Shown: positions 1-7,344 of the stretch, one piece after another
Position numbering within the stretch: the first letter of the stretch is position 1
Layout: each line of letters begins with the position of its first letter
Assembly (NCBI GenBank): GCA_001830475.1
Contig: MIAC01000072.1
Span: forward strand, 1 to 7,577
DNA from: Rhodospirillales bacterium RIFCSPLOWO2_12_FULL_67_15
Lineage (GTDB): Bacteria > Pseudomonadota > Alphaproteobacteria > Rhodospirillales > 2-12-FULL-67-15
Reading direction: 5' to 3'
DNA: 7,577 nt
Translations under genes and position numbers: made by a program
The notes under the pieces: model-generated
Database searches by the model: none
The model's input: the letters and a program-made list of their open reading frames with translations, nothing else
Told to the model about the DNA's origin: nothing

Positions 1-231
1 ATAAAGACAACCCCCCCTCGCCGTTGTCAACTCTGGTCCACCCTGCATTCTTCGGCGACGGGCTTAAAGCGGAGTAAATGGTTAAGTTCGCTATATGTTC
101 CAGGCAAATTCCTGCCGCGCGAACGTTCCCCGTTCACCATAAAAGCGCCGAGGGCGGGAAAACCCCGCCCCCGTTTTGTCTTTAGGTCGGATTTGATTCG
201 TCATGCCTGCGAAAGCGGGCATCCAGCCTGA
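1..231. other. Non-coding region downstream of ilvC
   Basis: No convincing gene is visible here on either strand. The first 140 bases are less GC-rich than the rest of the window and hold only a weak 6-bp inverted repeat (GACAAC at 6-11, GTTGTC at 23-28). A 35-codon plus-strand ORF (78-185) exists but runs through a terminator-like hairpin and is not credible. The segment contains that hairpin (141-173) and most of a palindromic repeat (200-260), both listed separately. Whether the left end is the upstream or downstream flank of a gene outside the window cannot be told. Confidence 0.6.
141..173 (-). terminator. Candidate weak terminator after ilvBNC
   Basis: On the minus strand, bases 173-164 (CGGGGGCGGG) pair with 158-149 (CCCGCCCTCG), a 10-bp stem with one G-U pair and a 5-nt loop. 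Four T residues follow at 144-141, but GCGC separates them from the stem, so it is a poor canonical intrinsic terminator. Read on the plus strand, the 7-bp core (152-158 with 164-170) is followed by CCG and then the T-rich 174-183, which looks slightly better. It could therefore end transcription in either direction, for the ilv operon or for a gene to the left. Confidence 0.4.
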
Positions 232-260
232 TCATGGACCCCCGCTTGCGCGGGGGTGAC
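200..260. repeat. REP-like palindromic repeat, two hairpins
   Basis: This 61-bp unit is bounded by GTCA (200-203) and TGAC (257-260). It holds two hairpins: ATGCCTGC (203-210), loop GAAA, GCGGGCAT (215-222), with one mismatch; and a perfect ACCCCCGC (238-245), loop TTGC, GCGGGGGT (250-257). Between them TCCA (223-226) mirrors TGGA (235-238), so the whole unit is an imperfect palindrome. This is the layout of the dispersed extragenic palindromes whose chance translations (peptides resembling TPAQAGV, PPRKRGS or PRASGGP) recur in alphaproteobacterial annotations. Only one copy lies in the window, so dispersal is inferred from the type and not seen. It overlaps the end of ilvC. Confidence 0.75.
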
Positions 261-1299
261 GTTGCCAACGAGGGCAACGTAAATTCTTGCTCTTGTCCAC
301 CAGCCGGTTCTTGCCGATCCACGGCATCATGGCGCGAAGCTTCTCGCCCATCTGCTCGATCGGATGCTCGGCCGCGCGCCGGCGCATCGCCTTGAAGCTC
401 GGCTGGCCGGCGGAATTCTCGAGCATCCACTCGCGGGCGAAGCGGCCCGACTGGATGTCGTCGAGGATCCCCTTCATCCGCTCCCGCACCCCGGCGTCGA
501 TCAGGCGCGGGCCCCGGGTGTAGTCGCCGTACTCGGCGGTGTTCGAGATCGAGTAGCGCATGTTGGCGATGCCGCCTTCGTAGATCAGATCGACGATCAG
601 CTTCACTTCGTGCACGCATTCGAAATAGGCCATCTCGGGCGCGTAACCGGCCTCGATCAGGGTCTCGTAGCCGGCCATGATCAGCGCGGTGAGGCCGCCG
701 CAGAGCACGGACTGCTCGCCGAACAGATCGGTTTCGCATTCCTCGCGGAAGGTCGTCTCGATGATGCCGGCGCGCCCGGCGCCGATCGCGGCGGCGTAGG
801 CGAGCCCGATGTCGTGGGCGTTGCCCGAGGCGTTGCGCTCGACCGCGAACAGCGAGGGCACGCCGGCGCCGCGCTGGTACTCGGCGCGCACGGTGTGGCC
901 CGGGCCCTTGGGCGCGACCATGAAGACGTCGAGATCGGGACGAGGCTCGATCAGGCGGAAGTGGATGTTGAACCCGTGGGCGAAGGCGAGCGCCGCGCCC
1001 TTCTTCAGGTTGGGGCCGAGGTCGTCGGCGTAGAGCTTGGCCTGGCCCTCGTCGGGCGTCACCACCATCATCACGTCGGCCCACTTGGCGGCCTCGGCCG
1101 GGGTCACCACCTTGAATTGCTGCGCCTCGGCCTTCTTGCGCGCGGCCGAACCTTCGCGCAGCGCCACGATCACATCTTTGACCCCGGAATCGCGCAAGTT
1201 GAGCGCGTGGGCGTGGCCCTGGCTGCCGTAGCCGGCCACCGCCACCTTTTTCGCTTTGATCAGGTTCACGTCGGCGTCGCGGTCGTAATACACACGCAT
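232..1299 (-). CDS. ilvC: Ketol-acid reductoisomerase with 16-residue tail
   Basis: IlvC converts 2-acetolactate or 2-aceto-2-hydroxybutyrate to the 2,3-dihydroxy acid by Mg2+-dependent isomerisation and NADPH reduction, the second step of branched-chain amino-acid synthesis, in the cytosol. The Rossmann motif GYGSQG is at residues 23-28, with the cofactor-specificity loop R48 to R54 after it; R48 and S51 suggest NADPH. H108 lies in AHGFN. Metal ligands D191 and E195 (DLFGEQ), E227 and E231, and substrate-contacting S252 are all present. The canonical short (class I) protein ends at N339, but here the frame runs on for 16 residues ([16 protein letters not shown]) into the palindromic repeat, which supplies the TGA. 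The ATG start follows AAAGGA at about 8 nt and lies 22 bp after ilvN; it is the last gene of ilvBNC. Identity is near certain; the tail could be a real extension or a single-base error at the old stop. Confidence 0.97.
   Translation of the reverse strand: MRVYYDRDADVNLIKAKKVAVAGYGSQGHAHALNLRDSGVKDVIVALREGSAARKKAEAQQFKVVTPAEAAKWADVMMVVTPDEGQAKLYADDLGPNLKKGAALAFAHGFNIHFRLIEPRPDLDVFMVAPKGPGHTVRAEYQRGAGVPSLFAVERNASGNAHDIGLAYAAAIGAGRAGIIETTFREECETDLFGEQSVLCGGLTALIMAGYETLIEAGYAPEMAYFECVHEVKLIVDLIYEGGIANMRYSISNTAEYGDYTRGPRLIDAGVRERMKGILDDIQSGRFAREWMLENSAGQPSFKAMRRRAAEHPIEQMGEKLRAMMPWIGKNRLVDKSKNLRCPRWQRHPRASGGP
259..280. repeat. Third perfect hairpin abutting the repeat
   Basis: ACGTTGCC (259-266) and GGCAACGT (273-280) form a perfect 8-bp stem with a 6-nt loop, sharing two bases with the end of the palindromic unit at 200-260. 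It ends exactly where the canonical IlvC coding sequence ends: the last conserved codon is 283-285 and the expected stop position is 280-282. It may be part of the same inserted element or an older ilvC 3' hairpin. On the minus strand no T-run follows it, so it is not a terminator by itself. Confidence 0.6.
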
Positions 1300-1321
1300 G
1301 GCTGGGTCCTTTCCGGTTTTA

Positions 1322-1837
1322 TTAGAGAGGATCGGGGCCGCGGGCGATGGCGACGACCCCGGTGCGGGAGACGTCGACCAGGCCGAGCCCGGACATCAGG
1401 GCGATGAAGGCGTCGAGCTTACCCGCATCGCCGACGATTTCGAAGACGAAGGATTCGGCGGTCGAATCGAGCGCCCGGGCGCGGAAGATGTCGGCGATGC
1501 GGAGCGCCTCGACCCTTTTTTCGCCGCTGCCGCGCACCTTCACCAGCGCGAGCTCGCGCTCGATGTGCGGGCCGGCGACGGTCAAGTCGGAGATCTTGTG
1601 CACCGGCACGAGGCGGGCGAGTTGCGCCTTGATCTGCTCGATCACCATCGGCGTGCCCGAGGTGACGACGGTGATGCGCGAAAGCCTTTCGGCGGCATCG
1701 ACCTCGGCCACCGTCAGGCTCTCGATATTGTAGCCGCGCCCGGAAAACAGGCCGATGACGCGGGCGAGCACGCCCGGCTCGTTGTCGACGAGCACGGCGA
1801 TGGTGTGCCGGGCGACGGGTTCGGTCCTGGGCGTCAC
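1322..1837 (-). CDS. ilvN: Acetolactate synthase small regulatory subunit
   Basis: This is the regulatory subunit of acetohydroxyacid synthase, which activates the large subunit and confers valine feedback inhibition. An N-terminal ACT domain spans about residues 11-85, opening with the typical [17 protein letters not shown] and then [12 protein letters not shown], the family's effector-binding region. A C-terminal domain follows at about 92-165 (ELALVKV, then FEIVGD). At 171 residues it is close to the usual length of about 160-180. The start is GTG at 1837-1835, with AGGA about 9 nt upstream; no earlier in-frame start gives a better N-terminus. It lies 43 bp after ilvB, a gap spanned exactly by a 16-codon ORF, and 22 bp before ilvC, so it is surely co-transcribed with both. 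The symbol ilvH would be equally valid; ilvN follows the common naming next to ilvB. Confidence 0.95.
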   Translation of the reverse strand: MTPRTEPVARHTIAVLVDNEPGVLARVIGLFSGRGYNIESLTVAEVDAAERLSRITVVTSGTPMVIEQIKAQLARLVPVHKISDLTVAGPHIERELALVKVRGSGEKRVEALRIADIFRARALDSTAESFVFEIVGDAGKLDAFIALMSGLGLVDVSRTGVVAIARGPDPL

Positions 1838-1880
1838 GAGATGACGTCCTGGGCGATGGCATGAAACGCGCGTTGCGCCT

Positions 1881-1884
<4 letters not shown>
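1834..1884 (-). other. Possible 16-codon coupling ORF between ilvB and ilvN
   Basis: An ATG at 1884-1882 overlaps the ilvB stop as ATGA. It opens a frame of 16 codons ([16 protein letters not shown]) whose TGA (1836-1834) overlaps the GTG start of ilvN as GTGA. The frame fills the ilvB-ilvN gap exactly, so a ribosome ending ilvB could reinitiate, translate it and be delivered to the ilvN start. The peptide resembles nothing I know and is not rich in branched-chain residues. It may be chance; the double stop/start overlap is the only support. Confidence 0.25.
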
Positions 1885-3644
<1,760 letters not shown>

Positions 3645-3674
3645 CGCACCGCTTTCACATTTCCAGAGGCCAAC

Positions 3675-3704
3675 GATTCGCCGGCGGACCGTTCCGCCGG
3701 AATC
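3675..3704 (-). promoter_or_regulatory. Hairpin 2 in the ilvBNC leader
   Basis: On the minus strand CCGGCGGA (3700-3693), loop ACGG, and TCCGCCGG (3688-3681) form a perfect 8-bp stem. An outer GATT/AATC pairing (3704-3701 with 3678-3675) extends it after a 2-nt bulge. It lies 30 nt upstream of the ilvB start codon. No T-run follows, so it is not an intrinsic terminator. An effect on translation or mRNA stability is possible but unproven. Confidence 0.5.
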
Positions 3705-3712
3705 CCCACGTG

Positions 3713-3737
3713 CGCTGCGGGTTTCGGCCGGGCAGCG
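3713..3737 (-). promoter_or_regulatory. Hairpin 1 in the ilvBNC leader
   Basis: On the minus strand CGCTGC (3737-3732) pairs with GCAGCG (3718-3713) around a 13-nt loop, right at the expected 5' end of the mRNA from the promoter at 3746-3774. It precedes the stronger hairpin at 3675-3704 by 8 nt. No leader peptide rich in Ile, Val or Leu codons was found between the promoter and ilvB, so classical ribosome attenuation is not supported. It could be a 5'-stabilising stem or simply GC-rich chance pairing. Confidence 0.35.
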
Positions 3738-3745
3738 GGAGTGGA

Positions 3746-3774
3746 AACCTAGTCGCTTGACCCCCGGCGGTCAA
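3746..3774 (-). promoter_or_regulatory. Candidate sigma-70-type promoter of ilvBNC
   Basis: Reading the minus strand, TTGACC (3774-3769) and TAGGTT (3751-3746) are separated by exactly 17 bp. The -35 box is near consensus and the -10 acceptable for a high-GC alphaproteobacterium. Transcription would start near 3739, leaving a leader of about 95 nt before ilvB. Upstream DNA (about 3776-3830) is strikingly AT-rich for this window, as expected for an UP-like or open promoter region. The site lies between miaA and ilvB, so the ilv operon can be expressed independently of miaA. Confidence 0.6.
3757..3774. promoter_or_regulatory. Inverted repeat over the ilv -35 box, operator candidate
   Basis: TTGACC (3757-3762) and GGTCAA (3769-3774) form a perfect 6-bp inverted repeat with a 6-bp spacer. 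One arm is the -35 hexamer of the candidate ilvBNC promoter. A dimeric regulator bound here would block RNA polymerase, so this is a plausible repressor operator, for example for a leucine- or valine-responsive factor. The regulator cannot be named from the sequence, and a 6+6 repeat in GC-rich DNA could arise by chance. Confidence 0.35.
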
Positions 3775-3831
3775 CGAATAAATGGAAAGATTATTGCGCT
3801 GCTTCCGTAATAATATTTCTCGTTCGTTAAC

Positions 3832-4785
3832 CTAATCGTATTCGGCGAGAAATTTCGTTACCAGGGCGCCGGCTTCCTCGCCGGCCGTCTCGCCGAAGGC
3901 CGCGAACGCGTGCGGGCCCCTGATCTGGTGGCGGAGCCACGTTTCCTGGCGCTTGGCGAATTGGCGGGTGGCGCGCTTGGCTTCGGCGACGGCCTCGGCG
4001 AGCGTCGTTTCGCCGCGGAGGTGCGCGAGAAGCTCCCTCACGCCGACCGCTTTCAGGGCCGGCAGCGTGGGATCGAGTTCGAGCCGAAGAAGTGCTTGCG
4101 CTTCCGCGAGCGCGCCTAGTTCCATCATCGAATCGAAACGAGCCTCCAGTCTCTGGCCGAGAGGGCCACGCGGCGGGTTCAGCGCCAGCACGAGAAACCG
4201 CCCGGGCGGGATGCGCCCACGCCGCGCTTGGCGCCGTTGCCATTCCGACAGAGGCACGCCGGTCGCGCGGACGACCGCGTAGGCGCGGACCAGGCGCTGC
4301 GTGTCGGCGGCGGGAATCCGCGCCGCCCCTTCCGCGTCGAGGCGGGCGAGTTCGGCGCGGAACGCCTCGCCGCCGAGCCGGGCGCGCGCCGCGCGCGCCT
4401 CGGCGACGACTTCGGGCGAAGGCGCCGGAATGTCGGCGATGCCCTCGATGAGCGCCTTGAGATAAAGCCCGGTCCCGCCGGCGACGATGGGAAGCCGGCC
4501 AAGCCCGCGGATTTCCGCGATGGCGCTGAGCGCGAGGGCGAGCCAGCCTCCGGCCGAGCAGCGCACCCCGGCCGAGAGCACGCCGAACAGGCGGTGCGGC
4601 ACGCTCGCCTCCGCCGCCGCCGAGGGGCGGGCGGTGAGCACGCGCAGTTCGCGGTAGACCTGCTGGCTGTCGGCGTTCACGATCGCGCCCCGGAACGCGC
4701 GCGCGAGTTCGAGCGCGAGCGCGGACTTGCCGCTGCCGGTCGGCCCGGCGACGACGACGATCGGCTTTCGGGATTCCGCGTCCAT
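3832..4785 (-). CDS. miaA: tRNA dimethylallyltransferase
   Basis: MiaA transfers a dimethylallyl group from dimethylallyl diphosphate to N6 of A37 in tRNAs that read codons starting with U, giving i6A and improving anticodon-codon pairing. The P-loop GPTGSGKS is at residues 14-21. The family signature NADSQQVYREL follows (catalytic Asp D39), then TARPS, PHRLFGVL, GGTGLYLKAL, KAVGVREL and, near the C-terminus, ATRQFAKRQETWLRHQ, matching the tRNA-binding motif YAKRQxTWFR. At 317 residues it is of normal length and looks intact. The ATG at 4785 leaves only a few residues before the P-loop strand and is preceded by the purine-rich GAAAGCAAGAAAG without a clear Shine-Dalgarno. It is divergent from serB across 41 bp and lies 187 bp upstream of ilvB in the same orientation; no strong terminator separates them, so some read-through into ilvBNC is possible. 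Confidence 0.95.
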   Translation of the reverse strand: MDAESRKPIVVVAGPTGSGKSALALELARAFRGAIVNADSQQVYRELRVLTARPSAAAEASVPHRLFGVLSAGVRCSAGGWLALALSAIAEIRGLGRLPIVAGGTGLYLKALIEGIADIPAPSPEVVAEARAARARLGGEAFRAELARLDAEGAARIPAADTQRLVRAYAVVRATGVPLSEWQRRQARRGRIPPGRFLVLALNPPRGPLGQRLEARFDSMMELGALAEAQALLRLELDPTLPALKAVGVRELLAHLRGETTLAEAVAEAKRATRQFAKRQETWLRHQIRGPHAFAAFGETAGEEAGALVTKFLAEYD

Positions 4786-4790
4786 CTTTC

Positions 4791-4819
4791 TTGCTTTCGT
4801 CGGCGCGGCTGACTTATGT
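4791..4819 (+). promoter_or_regulatory. Candidate serB promoter in the divergent gap
   Basis: TTGCTT (4791-4796) and TTATGT (4814-4819) are separated by 17 bp on the plus strand. The predicted transcription start falls about 7 nt after the -10 box, on or next to the A of the serB ATG at 4827. The complement of the same hexamer region (TACATA, 4820-4815 on the minus strand) could act as a -10 for miaA, although no good matching -35 was found for it. The gap is only 41 bp, so both genes must be driven from this short stretch or from within each other's coding sequence. Confidence 0.4.
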
Positions 4820-4826
4820 AGCCGTT

Positions 4827-5723
4827 ATGAAATCCGTTCTGGTTCTGATCGCGCCTTCGGCGGGCGAACCGCTCGAGGACGCCATTGTCGCCGCCGTCCG
4901 CGATTCCCTCAATGGACAAGGTGCGGCGCCCGAGGCGCCCCGTTGGCTGAGCCGCCGCCACGCCTGCGAAATTCCGTTTTCCGGACTTGCCCTGCCGCAC
5001 GCCGCGACCGCGGCCAAGGCCGCGCTGGGGGCCCGGCGCCTCGACTTCGCCGCCCTTCCCGCCGAGGGAAGGCGGAAAAAACTTCTCGTCGCGGATATGG
5101 ATTCGACCATCGTCGCGGGCGAGATGCTCGACGAGCTCGCCGATTTCGCCGGCCTGAAGGAGCGGGTCGCGGCCATCACCGCGCGCGCCATGAACGGCGA
5201 AATCGAGTACCGGGAATCCTTGCGCGCGCGAGTCGCGCTGCTCAAGGGCCTCGGAGCGGACGCCCTGGACAAGACCTTCGCCCGCGCGCGCCTCAATCCC
5301 GGCGCGGCGACGCTGGTCGCGACCATGCGCGCCCACGGCGCCTATACCTTCCTCGTTTCCAGCGGCTTCCGTTTCTTCACCGGGCGGGTCGCGCGCTTGG
5401 CCGGGTTCGACGCCGATATCGGCAACGAGGTCGAGATCGCGGACGCGAAGCTCACGGGGCGCGTCGTCGAGCCGATCCTGGACAAGGAAGCGAAGCGACA
5501 AACGCTCCTCGACGCGGCCGGGCGGCTCGGGATCGCGCTCGAAGCGACGCTTGCGGTCGGCGACGGCGCCAACGATTTGCCCATGATCCGCGAAGCCGGC
5601 CTCGGCGTCGCTTTCCATCCGAAGCCGGCGGTGGCGACGGCGGCGCCCGTCGCCATCCGCCACGCCGACCTGACGGCGTTGCTCTATTTGCAGGGATACG
5701 CGGACGACGAGTTCGTCGGCTAG
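4827..5723 (+). CDS. serB: Phosphoserine phosphatase
   Basis: SerB hydrolyses O-phospho-L-serine to serine, the last step of the phosphorylated serine pathway, in the cytosol. It is a HAD-superfamily enzyme with all motifs in place: motif I DMDST (residues 90-94; nucleophile D90, acid/base D92), motif II VSSG (177-180), the motif III lysine within DKEAKRQTL (219-227), and motif IV GDGAND (245-250). The cap insertion after motif I contains GEMLDELADFAGL, typical of SerB. An N-terminal region of about 80 residues precedes the catalytic domain, as in other alphaproteobacterial SerB proteins. At 298 residues from the ATG at 4827 it fits the family. A TTG 36 bp upstream (4791) is in frame but adds a poor N-terminus and coincides with the candidate -35 box. 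There is no Shine-Dalgarno, so the message may be leaderless. The stop lies 11 bp from the end of the convergent protease gene. Confidence 0.94.
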   Translation: MKSVLVLIAPSAGEPLEDAIVAAVRDSLNGQGAAPEAPRWLSRRHACEIPFSGLALPHAATAAKAALGARRLDFAALPAEGRRKKLLVADMDSTIVAGEMLDELADFAGLKERVAAITARAMNGEIEYRESLRARVALLKGLGADALDKTFARARLNPGAATLVATMRAHGAYTFLVSSGFRFFTGRVARLAGFDADIGNEVEIADAKLTGRVVEPILDKEAKRQTLLDAAGRLGIALEATLAVGDGANDLPMIREAGLGVAFHPKPAVATAAPVAIRHADLTALLYLQGYADDEFVG

Positions 5724-5734
5724 AGACGCGCGCC

Positions 5735-7210
5735 TCAGCTCTTGCCGATGCGCACCGCGACGAAGCGCAGGCCGCCCTGGCCCTCGACCAGAAGCAGCAC
5801 CGACTTCTTCCCGGCCTTCTTCGCCTCCTGGATCCTGGCGGCGACGTCGGCGGGTTTGGCGACTTCCTGCTGGCTGACCTCGACGATCACATCGCCCGCG
5901 CGAATGCCTTTCTCGGCGGCGGGCCCGCCGTCGACCACGCCGGTCACGATCACGCCCTTCACGTCTTTCTCGATCTTGAAGCGCTCGCGCACGCGCGGGC
6001 CGGCGTCGGAGACCGTGAGTCCGATGTCGTCGAGCGAAAGTCCGTTGCCGGTGCGGCTCTCGCCGCCCTTGCCGGTGCCGGCGCGGGCGGCGACCTTGGT
6101 GTCTTCTTCCAGTTGTCCGACGGCGACCTCGAGGCGGACTTCCTTGCCGTCGCGCCAGACCACGACCGGAACTTTCTTGCCGACGTCGGTATCGGCAACG
6201 ATCCTGGGCAGGCGGCGCATTTCGGTCACGTCGCGGCCGTCGAACTTCAGCACCACGTCGCCGGGCTGGATCTTGCCTTTCTCCGCCGGGCCGCCCTTGA
6301 TGACGCTCGCGACCAGCGCGCCGGTCGCCTGCTTGAGGCCGAGCGTTTCCGCGATCTCCTCGGTCACGCCCTGGATGTGGACGCCGAGCCAACCGCGCTT
6401 CACCTGCCCGCCCTTGACCAATTGGCGGATGACCGGTTCGGCGCTGGCGGTGGGAATGGCAAAACCGATGCCGACGCTGCCGCCCGAGGGCGAGAAAATC
6501 GCGGTGTTGATGCCGATGACCTCGCCTTGCAGGTTGAACAGCGGCCCGCCCGAATTGCCGCGGTTGATCGAGGCGTCGGTCTGGATGTAATCGTCGTAGG
6601 GGCCGGAGTTGATGTCGCGTCCGCGCGCCGAGACGATGCCGGCCGTGACCGTGCCGCCGAGGCCGAACGGATTGCCGATGGCGATGACCCAGTCGCCGAC
6701 CCGGGACTTGTCCGAGTTGCCGAACTTGATCGCCGAGAGCTTGCCCGGCGGGCTCACCTTGAGCACGGCGAGGTCGGACTTGGCGTCGCGGCCGACGACC
6801 TCGGCCTTGAGCCGGGAGCCGTCGTGGAAAATGACGGTGATCTCGTCCGCGTCCTGGATGACGTGGTTATTGGTGGCGACGAAGCCCGCCTCGTCGACGA
6901 CGAAGCCGGAACCGAGCGAGGTCGCGCGGCGCGGCCGCTGCTGCTGGCCCTGATTGCGGTCGAAGAATTCCTTGAAGAAGTCCTCGAACGGCGAGCCCGG
7001 GGGCAATTGCGGCATCTCGAAGCCGCGCCCCTCGACGGTCTGGGTGGTGGAAATGTTCACCACCTTGGGCAGAAGCTCGCTGGCGAGGTCGGCGAAGCTT
7101 TCCGGCGCGGTGCGCGCGAATGCCTCCGAGGCCGTGCCGATCGCGAATGAAACCGCCGCCGCCAGCGCGACGATGCGCGCGGAGCGGACAGCTGAAAGAA
7201 CCATGGTCAT
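5735..7210 (-). CDS. degP: DegP/HtrA-type periplasmic serine protease (Do family)
   Basis: This is an envelope protease/chaperone that degrades misfolded periplasmic and outer-membrane proteins. Residues 1-32 form a Sec signal peptide: basic R9 and R12, a hydrophobic core IVALAAAVSFAIG, and likely cleavage after AFA (32). The chymotrypsin-like domain (about 38-262) carries the triad H116 (TNNHVI), D146 (KSDLAVLK) and S220 (RGNSGGPL). Two PDZ domains follow (about 265-365, with RGWLGVHIQ; and about 395-485, with KGIRAGDVI), giving the protease-PDZ-PDZ order of DegP, DegQ and MucD. A short Gln/Arg-rich loop (QGQQQRPRR) lies at about 87-95. At 491 residues the length is normal. The ATG at 7210 is preferred over a second ATG two codons later because GGGA lies 10 nt upstream. 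Upstream neighbours (DUF2065 protein, probable hflC) also concern membrane protein quality control. Do-family membership is sure; degP versus degQ or mucD as the name is a choice. Confidence 0.93.
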   Translation of the reverse strand: MTMVLSAVRSARIVALAAAVSFAIGTASEAFARTAPESFADLASELLPKVVNISTTQTVEGRGFEMPQLPPGSPFEDFFKEFFDRNQGQQQRPRRATSLGSGFVVDEAGFVATNNHVIQDADEITVIFHDGSRLKAEVVGRDAKSDLAVLKVSPPGKLSAIKFGNSDKSRVGDWVIAIGNPFGLGGTVTAGIVSARGRDINSGPYDDYIQTDASINRGNSGGPLFNLQGEVIGINTAIFSPSGGSVGIGFAIPTASAEPVIRQLVKGGQVKRGWLGVHIQGVTEEIAETLGLKQATGALVASVIKGGPAEKGKIQPGDVVLKFDGRDVTEMRRLPRIVADTDVGKKVPVVVWRDGKEVRLEVAVGQLEEDTKVAARAGTGKGGESRTGNGLSLDDIGLTVSDAGPRVRERFKIEKDVKGVIVTGVVDGGPAAEKGIRAGDVIVEVSQQEVAKPADVAARIQEAKKAGKKSVLLLVEGQGGLRFVAVRIGKS

Positions 7211-7234
7211 TGTATGTATGTCCCATCGGCCGGG

Positions 7235-7262
7235 GAAAACCGGGCCCGCGCCTTGCGGGCCC
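7235..7262 (-). terminator. Terminator-like hairpin between the DUF2065 gene and degP
   Basis: On the minus strand GGGCCCGC (7262-7255), loop AAGGC, and GCGGGCCC (7249-7242) form a perfect 8-bp GC stem. GG and then TTTT (about 7239-7236) follow. The T-run is short and slightly displaced, so termination would be weak to moderate. It could end the upstream hflC/DUF2065 transcript, but it also lies downstream of the only good candidate degP promoter, where it would act as a leader structure or attenuator. Confidence 0.45.
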
Positions 7263-7266
7263 TCGA

Positions 7267-7294
7267 CTGGGGGGCCGGCCGATTTGCCCCCCGG
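7267..7294. repeat. GC-rich inverted repeat upstream of degP
   Basis: GGGGGGC (7269-7275) and GCCCCCC (7286-7292) form a perfect 7-bp stem with a 10-nt loop, extended by a T-G wobble and a C-G pair. No T-run follows on either strand. It overlaps the likely transcription start for the candidate promoter at 7294-7322 and could be either an operator-like element or a 5'-end mRNA stem. Function unknown. Confidence 0.4.
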
Positions 7295-7322
7295 ATGTAG
7301 CCTGCCCGGACGCCTCTTTCAA
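7294..7322 (-). promoter_or_regulatory. Candidate degP promoter, possibly heat-shock type
   Basis: On the minus strand TTGAAA (7322-7317) and TACATC (7299-7294) are 17 bp apart, starting 23 bp after the DUF2065 gene stop. The -35 region reads CCTTGAAAG, which matches the CTTGAA core used by RpoH (sigma-32) as well as a housekeeping -35; the -10 is a poor match to either. Heat-shock or envelope-stress control would suit a Do-family protease, but the sequence alone does not decide. Transcription would start near 7287. Confidence 0.4.
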
Positions 7323-7344
7323 GGATGCCCGGCGCGGGTCTCGT

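Noticed and set aside
1..28. Inverted repeat GACAAC/GTTGTC at the left edge as a possible terminator or operator
   Set aside because: Only 6 bp with an 11-nt loop, no T-run, and the neighbouring gene is outside the window.
78..185. 35-codon plus-strand ORF starting ATG with GGAG just upstream
   Set aside because: The spacing from GGAG to ATG is only 3 nt, the second half runs through the terminator-like hairpin, and the peptide has no coding character.
3655..3660. ATG directly followed by TGA (start-stop) in the ilvB leader, minus strand
   Set aside because: No ribosome site at proper spacing. A single ATGTGA is expected by chance; it would only matter if conserved.
3645..3739. Search for an ilv-type leader peptide attenuator
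   Set aside because: No ATG-initiated short ORF with runs of Ile, Val or Leu codons. A GTG-initiated frame exists but has only one Ile and one Leu and no stop before ilvB.
4791..4826. TTG-initiated 12-residue extension of SerB
   Set aside because: It would place the start within the candidate -35 box, 5 bp from the divergent miaA start codon, and adds a sequence not typical of SerB.
4677..6392. Long minus-strand open frame (about 571 codons) antisense to serB and overlapping the protease gene
   Set aside because: Arg/Gly-rich low-complexity translation in the wrong frame of two well-supported genes.
4727..7150. Very long plus-strand open frame (about 807 codons) antisense to the degP-type gene and through serB
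   Set aside because: It shadows real genes whose motifs are complete (SerB HAD motifs, protease triad and PDZ domains). High GC depletes stop codons in the opposite frames, and its translation is low-complexity Arg/Ala/Gly-rich.
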